Source of the DNA: Clostridia bacterium
GTDB lineage: Bacteria; Bacillota; Clostridia; Christensenellales; Aristaeellaceae
Assembly (NCBI GenBank): GCA_017519405.1
Contig: JAFWSH010000001.1
Coordinates: 17,530 to 81,529 of the forward strand
Reading direction: 5' to 3'
DNA length: 64,000 bases
Made by a program: the position numbers and the translations under genes. Positions 34,463-45,203 of the stretch are shown piece by piece (the first letter of the stretch is position 1; every line of letters begins with the position of its first letter). Below the pieces are notes generated by a model. It made no database searches. It was not told where the DNA came from and saw only the letters and a list, made by a program, of their open reading frames with translations.

Positions 34463-35212
34463 TTACAGGGTGATGCCCAGCTTCTCCAGGGTATCGATCA
34501 CCACAACGCAGTCCGGGGAAACCTGCTGCATCACCAGCTTCATGATGTTCTCGGGCAGCGCCACGCACTCGCCGGTGTAGGGCTTGATGGGGCCGAGGCA
34601 GTGCAGGAAGATGGCCGAGCCCCGCCCGGGCGTGCCCTCCTCGTTGAAGCTGATGTTCAGGCAGTACTGATACTGGTACTCATAGTCCACAATGTGCTCG
34701 CTGTCGTCCATGGCCAGCTGGGGATAGTCGTTGATGTTCATCATCTCGTTGTAGTGATAGTTGGGATCGCCGGACCAGTAGGTGTCCCCGTCCACCTGGA
34801 AGTACTCGATGGCGCAGCCGGGATCGGCGGCGATGCCGAAGGCCTTGTTGAAGCGGTACACGCCCACGGGCGTCTGGCCGCAGCCCTCCACATGGTCGGC
34901 ATCCGGGCAGAGGCCGTTCTTGCCCACGAAGCCGGGGGTGGAGAGAATCTGCTTCCACTGGCCGTTTTCATCCTTCTGATGCATGGAGATGTAGGCGGTG
35001 GTCTTGTCCATGCCCATGGCAGCCACCACGAAGAGCTGGTCGGCAGACTGGGCCTCCGGCAGTGCCTTCACCCACTCCGGGGAATCGGTCACCGGCTGGA
35101 TGCTGGCGTGGAGCCCGTCGGGGGAGGCCTCCTCCGCCACGGCAGGGACAGAGAGCACCGGCAGCAGCAGCGCAAGGGTCAGCAGGGCGATCAGCCATTT
35201 CTTCATTTTCAT
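34463..35212 (-). CDS. Exported YkuD-fold L,D-transpeptidase-like protein
   Basis: Secreted protein of 249 residues with a signal peptide (about 1-25, cleavage near VPAVA-EE). The rest is a YkuD-type catalytic domain in the variant form with GSAIFLHCLG (His) and YTGECVALP (catalytic Cys about 216) in place of the usual SHGCIR. Such variants are common in Clostridia and act on peptidoglycan or related substrates. ATG 35212 has AAAGGAGG 9 nt upstream; a second ATG two codons later is less well spaced. The gene follows the PfkB kinase by 64 nt on the same strand. Confidence 0.82.
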   Translation of the reverse strand: MKMKKWLIALLTLALLLPVLSVPAVAEEASPDGLHASIQPVTDSPEWVKALPEAQSADQLFVVAAMGMDKTTAYISMHQKDENGQWKQILSTPGFVGKNGLCPDADHVEGCGQTPVGVYRFNKAFGIAADPGCAIEYFQVDGDTYWSGDPNYHYNEMMNINDYPQLAMDDSEHIVDYEYQYQYCLNISFNEEGTPGRGSAIFLHCLGPIKPYTGECVALPENIMKLVMQQVSPDCVVVIDTLEKLGITL

Positions 35213-35276
35213 ATCAGGGTTCCTCCTTTGCTGTATCAGAGAATTGTCTGCGGGGATGGCCGGCTGACGGTGCACC

Positions 35277-36365
35277 TCAGCGCTTGATGTCATAGTTGGC
35301 GTTCATCAGGTTCTGGATGCTGCTCACGTCGTCGGTGATGTTGGCGTCGCCGTGGATGGTGTGCTTGAGTACCGAGGAGGCCACGGCGAAATTCAGGATA
35401 TCCATGGGCTTGTAACCATTGACCATGGCGTAGATCAGGCCCGAGGCGAAGGCGTCGCCGCCTCCCACCCGGTCCAGGATGGTGAAGGTGAACAGCTTGC
35501 TCTCGAAGGTGTGGCCGTCGTACCACATGAAGGCCTTCAGGCTGTTCTCCGAACCGGAGTGGGCGTAGCGCACGTGGCGGGCAATGCAGCGCAGGTTGGG
35601 CCACCGCTCCACAAACCGCTGGAAGATCTCGTCCTGCTGCTCATAGTCGGGCTGCAGGGGGATGCCGTCCTTCCAGTCGCCCTTTTCCGGGTGCTCGGGA
35701 TCCCGGTAGAGGTGGTAGGGCTCGATGCCCAGCAGCACGTCCACATAGGGCAGGCAGGCGGTGCAGAAGTCCCGGGCTGCCTCCCAGCTCCACAGGGCCT
35801 TGCGGAAGTTGCCGTCAAAGGAGACCGTGAGGCCCTTTGCCTTGGCGGTCTTCAGCATATCCATGATGAGCCCCGGCAGCTTGCCCCCCAGGGCCGGGGT
35901 GATGCCGGAGAGATGGAGCCAGCCGAAGCCGTCCAGCAGCGCATCCAGGTCCACGTGGGAGAAATCGTACTCGGTGATGGCGGAGTGCTTCCGGTCATAG
36001 ATCACCTTGCTGGCCCGGATACCGTATCCGGTCTCCAGATAGTAAGTGCCCAGCCGGTGGGTGGGGGTCTCCTCCGGGGTGGAGAGAATCACCGGCGTGC
36101 AGTGGACGTCGTTGGAACGCAGGGCGCGGATGGCGCTCTTGCCCAGGGAGTTGTCCGGTACCACGCTGAAGAAGGTGGAGTCCACCCCCAGGTTGGCCAG
36201 GGCCAGGGCGATGTTGGCCTCGCTGCCGCCGTAGCTGGCCTCAAAGGAGTTGGCCATGCGGATCTTGTCGTAGTTGGGCGGGGAGAGGCGGAGCATGATC
36301 TCACCCATGGTGATAAACCGGGTGGGGGAGTCCTGGTTGCGCAGCAGCGGATTGGAATGGATCAT
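35277..36365 (-). CDS. PfkB-family sugar kinase, 2-keto-3-deoxygluconate kinase type
   Basis: Ribokinase-fold kinase of 362 residues. The substrate region FITMGEIMLRLSPP and YGGSEANIALALANLG is of the KdgK type, and the catalytic site DRVGGGDAFASGLIYA near residue 300 is complete (base Asp and anion hole GGGD). KdgK phosphorylates 2-keto-3-deoxygluconate from uronate or pectin breakdown; no kdgA aldolase is adjacent, so exact substrate is inferred. An insertion around residues 205-240 makes it slightly longer than the usual 310-340 residues. AAGGAGGCATCC precedes the ATG. Confidence 0.85.
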   Translation of the reverse strand: MIHSNPLLRNQDSPTRFITMGEIMLRLSPPNYDKIRMANSFEASYGGSEANIALALANLGVDSTFFSVVPDNSLGKSAIRALRSNDVHCTPVILSTPEETPTHRLGTYYLETGYGIRASKVIYDRKHSAITEYDFSHVDLDALLDGFGWLHLSGITPALGGKLPGLIMDMLKTAKAKGLTVSFDGNFRKALWSWEAARDFCTACLPYVDVLLGIEPYHLYRDPEHPEKGDWKDGIPLQPDYEQQDEIFQRFVERWPNLRCIARHVRYAHSGSENSLKAFMWYDGHTFESKLFTFTILDRVGGGDAFASGLIYAMVNGYKPMDILNFAVASSVLKHTIHGDANITDDVSSIQNLMNANYDIKR

Positions 36366-36480
36366 GGACGGATGCCTCCTTGTGCTTGCTCATGGAAGAA
36401 CCTCGGGCGTTTCTCTGTGCAGATTGATTCGCCGCGGAGGGCGCTTTTTCCTGCCGCCGTCCAGCGCTTTGGCGGCTTCA

Positions 36481-36509
36481 TTGACAAAACCCCAGGTGCA
36501 GGGTATAGT
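36481..36509 (+). promoter_or_regulatory. Promoter of exported hypothetical gene
   Basis: TTGACA (36481-36486), 17-nt spacer, TATAGT (36504-36509), close to consensus. Confidence 0.8.
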
Positions 36510-36573
36510 TCATTCGGAGCGTGGGGGCGAGCGGATGCCCCCGAAAGAGATCAGGAAAAAGGGATGAGGTTAT

Positions 36574-37320
36574 ATGAAACGGACACTGCATGACAGCCGG
36601 CGCCGGCTGCTGGCGCTGCTGATGGTCGTCTGGATGGCGCTGGCGCCTGCGGCGGCCCCGGCGGAGCCGGCGGGATTAACCCCGGAGCAGTACGCGGCCT
36701 TTGTCCAGGCATCGGACGGCCTGGAGGCGGATCTGGAGCCGCTGGCCCTGGCGGCGGCGCTGACCCTGGGCGATGGGGAGAAAGGCGGCGCGGCCTATGT
36801 CTTCCTGTGCCGGATGACAGCGCCGGGGGAGGAGGCGCGGCTTGCCATGATGTATGTGGAGGCTGCCCCGGATCAGGGCGCTGCTCTGCAGGCCCTTGAA
36901 GCCCTGCCTTTGCTGGACGGGGCGGGGAACCCGGCTGCGCCGGATGCGGAAATCCTGCGGGGCTTCCTCTTCCTGCCGACGGCAACGTTGCCGGAGGGGA
37001 CCGCCGGGGCTTCCCTGCAGGAGGCGGAGCGGGTGACGTACCTCTGGCTCCTCTGCGGGATGTACGACTTTGCCGCGCCGGAACAGGACGCTGTCCGGAA
37101 CGCGCTGGCAGAGGCGGAGAAGGGGCTGCCTGAGGAAATGAGGAGCCTGTACACAGCCCATGCCCCTGGCGTGCTGGCGGAGGCCCGCCGTCTGCTGGAT
37201 CCCGGTGAGACCGCCGGCGGCCAGTATGAGGATGCCGGCATGGCGGACCTCCTCGCCGCCCTCCGGGGAGAGGAGAGGGCCTGCCGCTCCATGGAGGCCC
37301 TCCTGGCCCTGCTTCCCTGA
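36574..37320 (+). CDS. Exported helical protein of unknown function
   Basis: Protein of 248 residues with a signal peptide (about 1-30, basic start then LLALLMVVWMALAPAAA) and an Ala/Leu/Glu-rich, mostly helical mature part. I recognise no family. GATGAGG lies about 5 nt before the ATG and a near-consensus promoter precedes it. It stands between the kinase gene and glgA, separated from glgA by its own promoter, so functional linkage is not evident. Confidence 0.7.
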   Translation: MKRTLHDSRRRLLALLMVVWMALAPAAAPAEPAGLTPEQYAAFVQASDGLEADLEPLALAAALTLGDGEKGGAAYVFLCRMTAPGEEARLAMMYVEAAPDQGAALQALEALPLLDGAGNPAAPDAEILRGFLFLPTATLPEGTAGASLQEAERVTYLWLLCGMYDFAAPEQDAVRNALAEAEKGLPEEMRSLYTAHAPGVLAEARRLLDPGETAGGQYEDAGMADLLAALRGEERACRSMEALLALLP

Positions 37321-37403
37321 GGTCCGGGACGGCGCACACCCTTTCGGGTGCAGACGGCGCTGCTTTTCAGTGCCGATCCGTCCGGAAGAAAGTAAAATAA
37401 CAG

Positions 37404-37432
37404 TTGAAGTTTGCACCTGAATCAGGTATATT
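37404..37432 (+). promoter_or_regulatory. Promoter of glgA
   Basis: TTGAAG (37404-37409), 17-nt spacer, TATATT (37427-37432). Confidence 0.65.
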
Positions 37433-37488
37433 GTAACCATGGGCCCGTTCGCGGCCAGACAGGGACTACAGCAGAAGGAGTGTTGGAC

Positions 37489-38958
37489 ATGACAGATACG
37501 ATCACAAAGGGCATGAAGGTGGCCTTCATCGGCTCGGAGTGCTACCCGTTCATCAAGACGGGGGGACTGGGGGACGTGATGTACGCCCTGCCGCGGGCAC
37601 TGATCCGCCAGGGCTGCGAGGTGCGGGTGTTCATGCCCTACTACCGCTGCATCCCGGACCGGTTCCGGGACAAGATGACCTATGTGGGCTCCTTCATGAT
37701 GAACCTGACGCAGGACGGCCGCGATTTCTATGTGGGCATCATGGAGACGGAGCTGGACGGGGTGATCTACGACTTTGTGGACAACCGGGAGTTCTTCGAC
37801 TGGGGCAATCCCTACACCGGCCTGTGGGAGGATATTCCCAAGTACTGCTATTTCTCCAAGGCCTCCCTGGCGGTGCTCAACTATCTGGACTGGATCCCTG
37901 ATGTGATTCACTGCCACGACTGGCAGGCGGCCCTGGTGCCGGTGTTCCTCCGCACCCAGTTCGACGGAACGCCGGTGGGGGCGGCCCGGACGGTGCTGAC
38001 CATCCACAATCTGCGGTTCCAGGGCATCTGCAGCATTGACCACCTGAAGTACTGGACGGGGCTGCCGGACTTCCTGTTCGACTACTCCGTGTTCAAGGTG
38101 AACGACCGGGAGGCCAACATGTTCAAGGGCGGCCTCGCCTACACGGACCGGATCACCACCGTCAGCGAGACCTACGCCGATGAGATCCAGACGGACTTCT
38201 ACGGCGAGGGGCTCAACGGCCACCTCTGGTATCACCGGGCCAAGCTGCTGGGCATTGTCAACGGCATCGACGTGGACATCTGGGACAGCCGGACGGACAA
38301 GCTCCTGCCGGCGCCCTACGGCGAGGCGGACGTGCTCCGGGCCAAGGTGGAAAACAAAAAGGCCCTGCAGGAGCGGCTGGGCCTGGCGGTGGACGGGGAC
38401 AAGTTTGTCATCGGCCTGATCTCCCGGCTGACCGACCAGAAGGGCCTGGACCTGATCGACGCCGTGTTCACCCAGATGGTGGACGACCGGGTGCAGGTGG
38501 TGATCCTGGGCACCGGCGACCCCCGCTACGAGAACGCCTTCCGCTATTTCGAGAGCGTCTACAGGGGCCAGGTCTGCGCCTACATCAAGCATGACGAGAG
38601 CCTTGCCCACCAGATTTACGCCGGATCCGACGCCCTGCTGGTGCCCAGCCTCTTCGAGCCCTGCGGCCTGACCCAGCTGATCGCCATGCGCTACGGCACG
38701 GTGCCGATTGTCCGGGAGACCGGCGGCCTCAAGGATACGGTGGAGCCCTACAACGAGTACACCGGGGACGGGAACGGCTTCACCTTCGACCGCTACCAGG
38801 CGGACCTGCTGCTGGACGCCGTCAAGCGGGCGGAGCGGGTGTACTTCGAGGACCGCCCCAGCTGGGACGCCATGGTGACCCGGGATATGGAGAAGGATGT
38901 GTCCTGGGAGCACTCGGCCGACCTGTATCTGCAGCTCTACGGGGAGCTGAAGGGCTGA
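37489..38958 (+). CDS. glgA: Glycogen synthase (GT5)
   Basis: Transfers glucose from ADP-glucose to glycogen, 489 residues, normal length. The N-terminal substrate loop KTGGLGDV (about residues 24-31), the HCHDWQAAL region and the C-terminal retaining-GT-B motif PSLFEPCGLTQLIAMRYG are intact. ATG 37489 has AGAAGGAG upstream; an in-frame GTG/ATG further up lies over the promoter. No other glg genes are adjacent, so glycogen metabolism genes are dispersed here. Confidence 0.95.
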   Translation: MTDTITKGMKVAFIGSECYPFIKTGGLGDVMYALPRALIRQGCEVRVFMPYYRCIPDRFRDKMTYVGSFMMNLTQDGRDFYVGIMETELDGVIYDFVDNREFFDWGNPYTGLWEDIPKYCYFSKASLAVLNYLDWIPDVIHCHDWQAALVPVFLRTQFDGTPVGAARTVLTIHNLRFQGICSIDHLKYWTGLPDFLFDYSVFKVNDREANMFKGGLAYTDRITTVSETYADEIQTDFYGEGLNGHLWYHRAKLLGIVNGIDVDIWDSRTDKLLPAPYGEADVLRAKVENKKALQERLGLAVDGDKFVIGLISRLTDQKGLDLIDAVFTQMVDDRVQVVILGTGDPRYENAFRYFESVYRGQVCAYIKHDESLAHQIYAGSDALLVPSLFEPCGLTQLIAMRYGTVPIVRETGGLKDTVEPYNEYTGDGNGFTFDRYQADLLLDAVKRAERVYFEDRPSWDAMVTRDMEKDVSWEHSADLYLQLYGELKG

Positions 38959-39027
38959 GGACGGGCGGCGCCTGAGGGCTTTCCCGGCCGGCAGCGCCTC
39001 CGGCACGATCTGCTTCAAACAAACATC

Positions 39028-39073
39028 AGCGGCGGCATCCCTGCAGGAAAAGGCAGGAATGCCGCCGCTTTTA
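39028..39073. terminator. Bidirectional terminator after glgA
   Basis: Stem AGCGGCGGCAT (39028-39038)/ATGCCGCCGCT (39059-39069) plus inner CCTGC/GCAGG pairs and a TTTT tail. Confidence 0.85.
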
Positions 39074-39098
39074 CAGTGTCGGGACAATCTGAAGGGAA

Positions 39099-40182
<1,084 letters not shown>

Positions 40183-40190
<8 letters not shown>

Positions 40191-42402
40191 CGGTCTTGAC
40201 CCCCTTCAGAATGTCGGCAGGCTTGCGGCGCCTGGGATCGAAGCGGACGCCGATGCGGCTGATCAGGAAGCCGAACAGGGCCTCCAGGGCAAAGTAGATG
40301 ATGGTGATGGCGATCAGGGGGAAGAATGCCTCATAGGTCCGGCTGCGGACAATATCCCCCATCTTGGTCAGGTCCTGTACCGCGATGTAGCCCACGATGG
40401 CGGTGGCTTTGATGAGGCTCACAATCTCGCCCCGGTAGGAGGGCAGCACATGGGGCAGTGCCTGGGGGAGGATGATCCTGAAGAAGGTCCTGCGGTCGGA
40501 ATAGCCCAGGGCGCAGGCGGCCTCATACTGCCCCCTGTCCACCGCACCCACGCCCAGCTTCAGCAGCCCGTACACGGCAGCCCCGAAGGTGAGGGTGAAG
40601 CCGATCACCGCCACGAGAATGCCGCTGATGGCCACCGAACCGAAGATGATGTAGTAGAGCACCATCAGCAGCACCACCATGGGCATGCCCTGCACCAGCC
40701 AGATGCTGAAACGGGTCACCAGGTTGGCGGCGGGATTGCCGTTGCGGCACAGCATGAACACGCCGAAGCCCAGCAGCGTGCCGAACAGGATGGTCAGCGC
40801 CGTGATCAGCAGCGTGGTCAGAATGCCCTGCACGAACAGCTGCCAGCGATGCTCGCGGACAAACGTCTTGTTGAAGCTGTCGGCGATCCCGGCCCAGAAG
40901 GATTCGTCCTCCTGCCGGGTGCTGCGTACCACCAGCGTGAAGGCGGCGGGATAGTAGGACACGAAGTCCACGGACTCTGCCCGTTCGTCCGTGATGATGA
41001 TGGAGCCGGTGCCGATGTCTGCCTTCCCCGACTGGACGCAGGTCAGCACGGCGGAGAAATCCATGCCGACAAAACGGATGTGTACGTCCAGCTCCCGGGC
41101 GATCATCATCAGCACCTCGATATCAAAGCCCACCAGCTGCCCCCCGGGTCCGGAATAGCTCATGGGCTCCAGGGTGTCACAGGCCGCCACGGTGATGGTG
41201 CCGTTTGTGCCCGGCCAGTCCTGGGCCGGGAGCACCTTCGCGGCCTCGTCTGCGCCGGTCCATTTGTTCCATGCCGCCTGAATGTCGGCGTCGGGAATGC
41301 TGTCGCGGGCCGCCTGCCATGCGCTGACCCGGGGATCCCCCTTCTGGAAGGCAAACCCGAAATGTGAGGACTGCAGGCTTCCCGGGAATATGGCCAGCTC
41401 AGGATCCCGGCTGACCGCCAGCTGGGACACGGCGTTGTTGCACAGGAAAGCGTCCGTTTTGTCGGATTTCAGGGCCATGATCAGGTCAGGGACGGTGTTG
41501 AAGTACGAAAAGGAGCCCACATCCGGCGCCTTGGTCTTCACCAGCTCCTCGAAGGGTGCGCCGATGATCATGGACACGCGCTTTCCCTTCAACTGGGCAA
41601 AGTCGGTGAACTCCGGAATCGCCCCGGCGGCTTTGAGCACCACCAGGACCGTGCCGCCAGAGAAGTAGGGGTCGGAGAAGAGAATGCTTTCGGCCCGCTC
41701 CGGGGTGACGCTGATGCCGGACGCCGCAAAGTCGCATTTTCCGGTCTGCACCGAGGGCAGGATGCCGTCGAAGGACATGTTCACGATCTCCAGGCCATAG
41801 CCTGCGTAGGCGCAGAAGAGGGCGGCGATCTCCATGTCGAAGCCCACAACCGCGCCGTCCCGCACGTATTCAAAGGGCATGTAGTCCGCCTCTGTCGCCA
41901 CGCGGAGCGTGCCCTTCTCGCCCGTCAGCCCGGAAAGATCCGGCATGGTTTTGGCGTCCTCATCGTCGCCGAACCATTTGGCTTCCAGTGCCTTCAGCGT
42001 TCCCTCGGGCAGCTGCGCCAGAAAGGCGTTGAACTCATTCCGCAGCGCTTTGCCGGCCTCGTTCTTGGGAAAAACGAAGGCGAAATCATAGCGGTCGAGA
42101 TAATCCGGCAGCCAGGTTATCTGGCTGTTCTCCCGGGCAAGGATCTCCGCCACAGGCTCGTCCGTCACGAAGGCAGCGACCTTATGGCTGGTGAGGGCGG
42201 CCACCAGATCTGCCTTGCCGTTGAAGTATTGTACAACGGAATCCGGCAGCATCTGTTCCACCATCTTGTCGAAGGTGGTGCCTGTCTGAACGCCGATCTC
42301 CTGTCCGTTCAGTTCCGCCGGCGTGACGATCTCGCCCCCGGCCGGGGCAGCGCCCAGCAGCAGGATCAGAACCGCCAAAAGGGATAATAACCGTTTGCTC
42401 AT
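40183..42402 (-). CDS. Fused solute-binding/permease protein with interleaved SBP lobes
   Basis: Membrane protein of 739 residues. After a signal peptide (about 1-22) come: an isolated second-lobe segment of the SBP_bac_3 fold (about 30-147, NGQEIGVQTGTT to LKALEAKWFGD); a complete SBP_bac_3 domain (about 163-387, GTLRVATEADYMPFEYV to AAWNKW); and an isolated first-lobe segment (about 401-494, GTITVAACDTLEPMSY to YYPAAFTLVVR). A HisM-type permease (about 520-725) ends with the EAA-like CALGYSDRRTFFRIILPQALP. The partner ATPase is the next gene, overlapping by 8 nt. It is a polar amino acid importer by family; the substrate is unknown. A promoter lies at 42475-42503. Confidence 0.9.
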
Positions 42403-42474
42403 GCTGATTCCCTTCCCGATATTATAGTGGAAGCCGGATCAATCCATCCTCCCGGGGTGTGTTGTCCGATTGGC

Positions 42475-42503
42475 ATTATATAGGAAAACAGCGCTTGGAT
42501 CAA
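42475..42503 (-). promoter_or_regulatory. Promoter of fused SBP-permease operon
   Basis: Minus strand: TTGATC (42498-42503), 17-nt spacer, TATAAT (42475-42480). Confidence 0.7.
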
Positions 42504-42574
42504 TGATTAGTTTTGCGCCTCGGGGACCAGCTGCCGGCACTTGCGGGAAGAATGGGAAGAATGTAAAAAAGGCC

Positions 42575-42603
42575 TTGACGGACCGGGACCCTTGCGCTAT
42601 AAT
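42575..42603 (+). promoter_or_regulatory. Promoter of rpsU
   Basis: TTGACG (42575-42580), 17-nt spacer, TATAAT (42598-42603). Near-consensus, as expected for a ribosomal protein gene. Confidence 0.8.
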
Positions 42604-42675
42604 GGCAACACGGTATGCCTACCGTCCGTCTTGCCGGCTGCAGTCAAGGCGAGATGAGCGAGAGGAGGGATAGCA

Positions 42676-42849
42676 GTGTCTGAGATCAGAGTTCGTGAGA
42701 ACGAATCCCTGGAGAGCGCGCTCAAGCGGTTCAAGCGTCAGTGTGCCCGCGCCGGCGTCATCCAGGAGGTCCGCAAGCGTGAGCATTACGAGAAGCCCAG
42801 TGTGAAGCGCAAGAAGAAGGCTGAGGCGGCCCGCAAGCGCAAGTGGTAA
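42676..42849 (+). CDS. rpsU: 30S ribosomal protein S21
   Basis: Basic protein of 57 residues starting at GTG 42676 with AGGAGGG 6 nt upstream. The sequence has the S21 hallmarks: [20 protein letters not shown] at the start, then Arg/Lys-rich helices ([19 protein letters not shown] end). It binds the 30S subunit near the anti-Shine-Dalgarno region. It is alone behind its own promoter and terminator. Confidence 0.95.
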   Translation: MSEIRVRENESLESALKRFKRQCARAGVIQEVRKREHYEKPSVKRKKKAEAARKRKW

Positions 42850-42858
42850 ATCATTCGG

Positions 42859-42890
42859 AACCTCTCCCCCAAACGGGAGAGGTTTTTCTT
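42859..42890 (+). terminator. Terminator after rpsU
   Basis: Stem AACCTCTCCC (42859-42868)/GGGAGAGGTT (42875-42884) followed by TTTTTCTTTTT. Confidence 0.9.
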
Positions 42891-42909
42891 TTTCTGTCAA
42901 AAATCCATG

Positions 42910-42938
42910 TTGACAGGATGCCCGGCGTGTGCTATACT
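42910..42938 (+). promoter_or_regulatory. Promoter of metal-transport operon
   Basis: TTGACA (42910-42915), 17-nt spacer, TATACT (42933-42938). Confidence 0.8.
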
Positions 42939-42946
42939 GAATTCGA

Positions 42947-42968
42947 CATATGAACAAACGTTCATATG
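42947..42968 (+). promoter_or_regulatory. ArsR/SmtB-type operator
   Basis: Perfect inverted repeat CATATGAAC-AAAC-GTTCATATG placed at the transcription start. The core ATATGAACA...GTTCATAT matches the operator of SmtB/CadC/CzrA-type metal-sensing repressors, so the operon is probably induced by Zn, Cd or similar ions. The repressor gene is not in the window. Confidence 0.8.
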
Positions 42969-42989
42969 AATGCCAACAGGAGGTGCCCC

Positions 42990-43208
42990 ATGAAGAAGAC
43001 ATACCGGATCGATGTGGACTGTGCCAACTGCGCCAACAAGATGGAGGAGGCCGCCCGCAGGACCGCAGGCGTGGCCGACGCCACGGTGAACTTCATGCTG
43101 CTGAAGATGACGGTGGAGTTCGAGGAAGGCGCGGACCCCAAGGCCGTGATGGAGCAGGTGCTGGCCAACTGCAAAAAGGTGGAATCCGACTGCGAGATCA
43201 TGCTGTAA
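42990..43208 (+). CDS. Heavy-metal-associated (HMA) domain protein
   Basis: Free-standing metal-binding domain of 72 residues with the ferredoxin-like HMA fold and the motif DCANCANKM (CxxC, Cys9 and Cys12 region) at the N-terminus. Such proteins carry Cu, Zn or Cd to P1B-ATPases. ATG 42990 has AGGAGG 6 nt upstream; an earlier in-frame ATG (42966) lies inside the operator. It precedes a P1B-ATPase that lacks its own HMA domain, 21 nt downstream, so it likely serves as its detached metal-binding module. Confidence 0.9.
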   Translation: MKKTYRIDVDCANCANKMEEAARRTAGVADATVNFMLLKMTVEFEEGADPKAVMEQVLANCKKVESDCEIML

Positions 43209-43229
43209 ACAGAAAGGGAGCGCTGTCCT

Positions 43230-45107
43230 GTGAACAGGAAGCAGAAGAACGTACTGATCAGGATCCTCGTTGCGGCGGCGCTGCTGGGCCTGCTGCACTT
43301 CCTCCCGCTGGATGACGTCTGGGGAGGCTGGCTGAAGTTCGCCGCCTATCTGGTGCCCTATGCCGTCATTGGCTGGGATATCCTCCGCAAGGCCTGGAAG
43401 GGCATCCTGAACCGGCAGCCCTTCGACGAGTGCTTCCTGATGGCGGTGGCCACAGTGGGCGCCCTGGTGCTGGGGCGGCTGCGCACAGGGGACTATGCCG
43501 AGGCGGTGGCGGTGATGCTCTTCTACCAGACCGGCGAGCTGTTCCAGTCTGTGGCGGTGGGGAAGAGCCGCCGTTCCATCACGGCGCTGATGGACATCCG
43601 TCCGGACAGCGCCAACCTGGAGCAGCCGGACGGAACCTGCGCTGAGGTGGATCCTGAGGAGGTGCCGGTGGGCAGCATCATCCAGGTGAAACCGGGGGAG
43701 CGTGTGCCGGTGGACGGCAGAGTGGTGGAGGGCACCTCCAGCATGGACACCTCCGCCCTCACCGGGGAGAGCCTGCCCCGGGATGTGCGTGCCGGCGACG
43801 AGGTGCTCTCTGGCTGTGTGAACCTCACCGGCCTGCTGCGGGTGAAGACCACCAAAGAAGCCGGAGAGTCGGCTGCCGCCCGGGTGCTGGACATGGTGGA
43901 GAATGCCTCCTCCCTCAAGAGCCGGAGCGAGGCCTTCATCACCCGCTTCGCCCGGGTGTATACCCCGGCGGTGGTGTTCAGCGCCCTGGCCCTGGCTGTG
44001 CTGGGGCCGGTGATCCGTCTGCTGCTGGGCATGGCGCCCGACTGGGGTGACTGGCTCATGCGCGCCCTGACCTTCCTGGTGATCTCCTGCCCCTGCGCCC
44101 TGGTGATATCCATCCCCCTGACCTTCTTCGCCGCCATCGGCCGGGCCAGCCGGGCCGGGGTGCTGGTGAAGGGCTCCAACTACCTGGAGGCCATGGCCCA
44201 GACACGGCTGATTGCCTTCGACAAGACCGGCACGGTCACCCAGGGTGTCTTCGAGGTGGCGGGGGTCCACCACAGCGAACTGCCGGACGAGGAACTCCTG
44301 GAGCTGGCGGCGCTGGCGGAATACCATTCCGACCACCCCATCAGCCTCAGCCTGCGGAAGGCCTGCAGCCGGGAACTGGATCCCGGCCGGGTCACCGATG
44401 TGGAGGAACACGCCGGGGAAGGGGTCTCCGCCCTGGTGGACGGCCGGCGGGTCTGCTGCGGCAATGACCGGATGATGCGGCGCCTGGGGGTGGATTTCAC
44501 GCCCTGCTCCTCGGTGGGCACCGTGGTGCACGTGTCGGTGGAGGGCAAGTACTGCGGCCACATCCTGATTGCCGACAAACTGAAGCCCACCGCCCGGGAG
44601 GCCATCGACGCCCTTCGCCGCAGCGGCGTCCGCAAGAGCGTGATGCTCACCGGCGACCGGCCTGCGGCGGCGGAGGCGGTGGCGCGGGACCTGGGAGTGG
44701 ACGAGCTGAAGGCCGGACTGCTGCCCGGGGACAAGGTCAGCGCGGTGGAAGCCCTGCTGGGGGAGAAGCGCCCCGGGGAGACGGTGGCCTTTGTGGGGGA
44801 CGGCCTCAACGACGCGCCGGTGCTCTCCCGGGCGGATGTGGGCATTGCCATGGGTGCCCTGGGCTCCGACGCGGCCATCGAGGCGGCGGACATCGTCCTG
44901 ATGGACGACGACCCCCTGAAGATCTCCACCGCCGTCACCCTGGCGCGCAGGTGCATGCGGATTGTACGGGAGAACATCGTCTTTGCCATCGGGGTGAAGC
45001 TCCTCTGCCTGCTGCTGAGCGCCCTGGGCTTCGGCACCATGTGGCTGGCCATCTTCGCCGACGTGGGCGTGATGGTGCTGGCGGTGCTCAACGCCATCCG
45101 GGTGTGA
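43230..45107 (+). CDS. P1B-type heavy-metal ATPase (Zn/Cd/Pb exporter type)
   Basis: Metal efflux ATPase of 625 residues. It has two N-terminal helices plus the usual membrane core, actuator motif LTGES, ion-binding motif SCPCALVIS (about 288), phosphorylation site DKTGTVT (about 331), SDHPIS (about 368) and hinge VGDGLNDAPVLS (about 522). CPC with the C-terminal membrane pair resembles ZntA/CadA, but copper cannot be excluded. It lacks an N-terminal HMA domain, which is encoded separately just upstream. The GTG start has AGGGAG upstream. It is controlled with the HMA gene by the ArsR/SmtB-type operator. Confidence 0.93.
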   Translation: MNRKQKNVLIRILVAAALLGLLHFLPLDDVWGGWLKFAAYLVPYAVIGWDILRKAWKGILNRQPFDECFLMAVATVGALVLGRLRTGDYAEAVAVMLFYQTGELFQSVAVGKSRRSITALMDIRPDSANLEQPDGTCAEVDPEEVPVGSIIQVKPGERVPVDGRVVEGTSSMDTSALTGESLPRDVRAGDEVLSGCVNLTGLLRVKTTKEAGESAAARVLDMVENASSLKSRSEAFITRFARVYTPAVVFSALALAVLGPVIRLLLGMAPDWGDWLMRALTFLVISCPCALVISIPLTFFAAIGRASRAGVLVKGSNYLEAMAQTRLIAFDKTGTVTQGVFEVAGVHHSELPDEELLELAALAEYHSDHPISLSLRKACSRELDPGRVTDVEEHAGEGVSALVDGRRVCCGNDRMMRRLGVDFTPCSSVGTVVHVSVEGKYCGHILIADKLKPTAREAIDALRRSGVRKSVMLTGDRPAAAEAVARDLGVDELKAGLLPGDKVSAVEALLGEKRPGETVAFVGDGLNDAPVLSRADVGIAMGALGSDAAIEAADIVLMDDDPLKISTAVTLARRCMRIVRENIVFAIGVKLLCLLLSALGFGTMWLAIFADVGVMVLAVLNAIRV

Positions 45108-45150
45108 ACCGGGCAGCGGATCTTCACGAACCCTGAGCCGTGGATAAAGA

Positions 45151-45183
45151 AAAAGTCCCGCCGGTGTGCGACGGGGCTTTTCC
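45151..45183. terminator. Bidirectional terminator between P1B-ATPase and uraA genes
   Basis: AAAAGTCCCG (45151-45160) pairs with CGGGGCTTTT (45172-45181) with one mismatch; A/T tails on both sides. Confidence 0.75.
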
Positions 45184-45203
45184 TGTGGATTGAATCGGGA
45201 GAC

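Noticed and set aside
42947-42968. LexA box before the metal operon
   Set aside because: The palindrome shares GAAC/GTTC with LexA sites, but its outer arms ATAT/ATAT fit ArsR/SmtB operators and the downstream genes handle metals.
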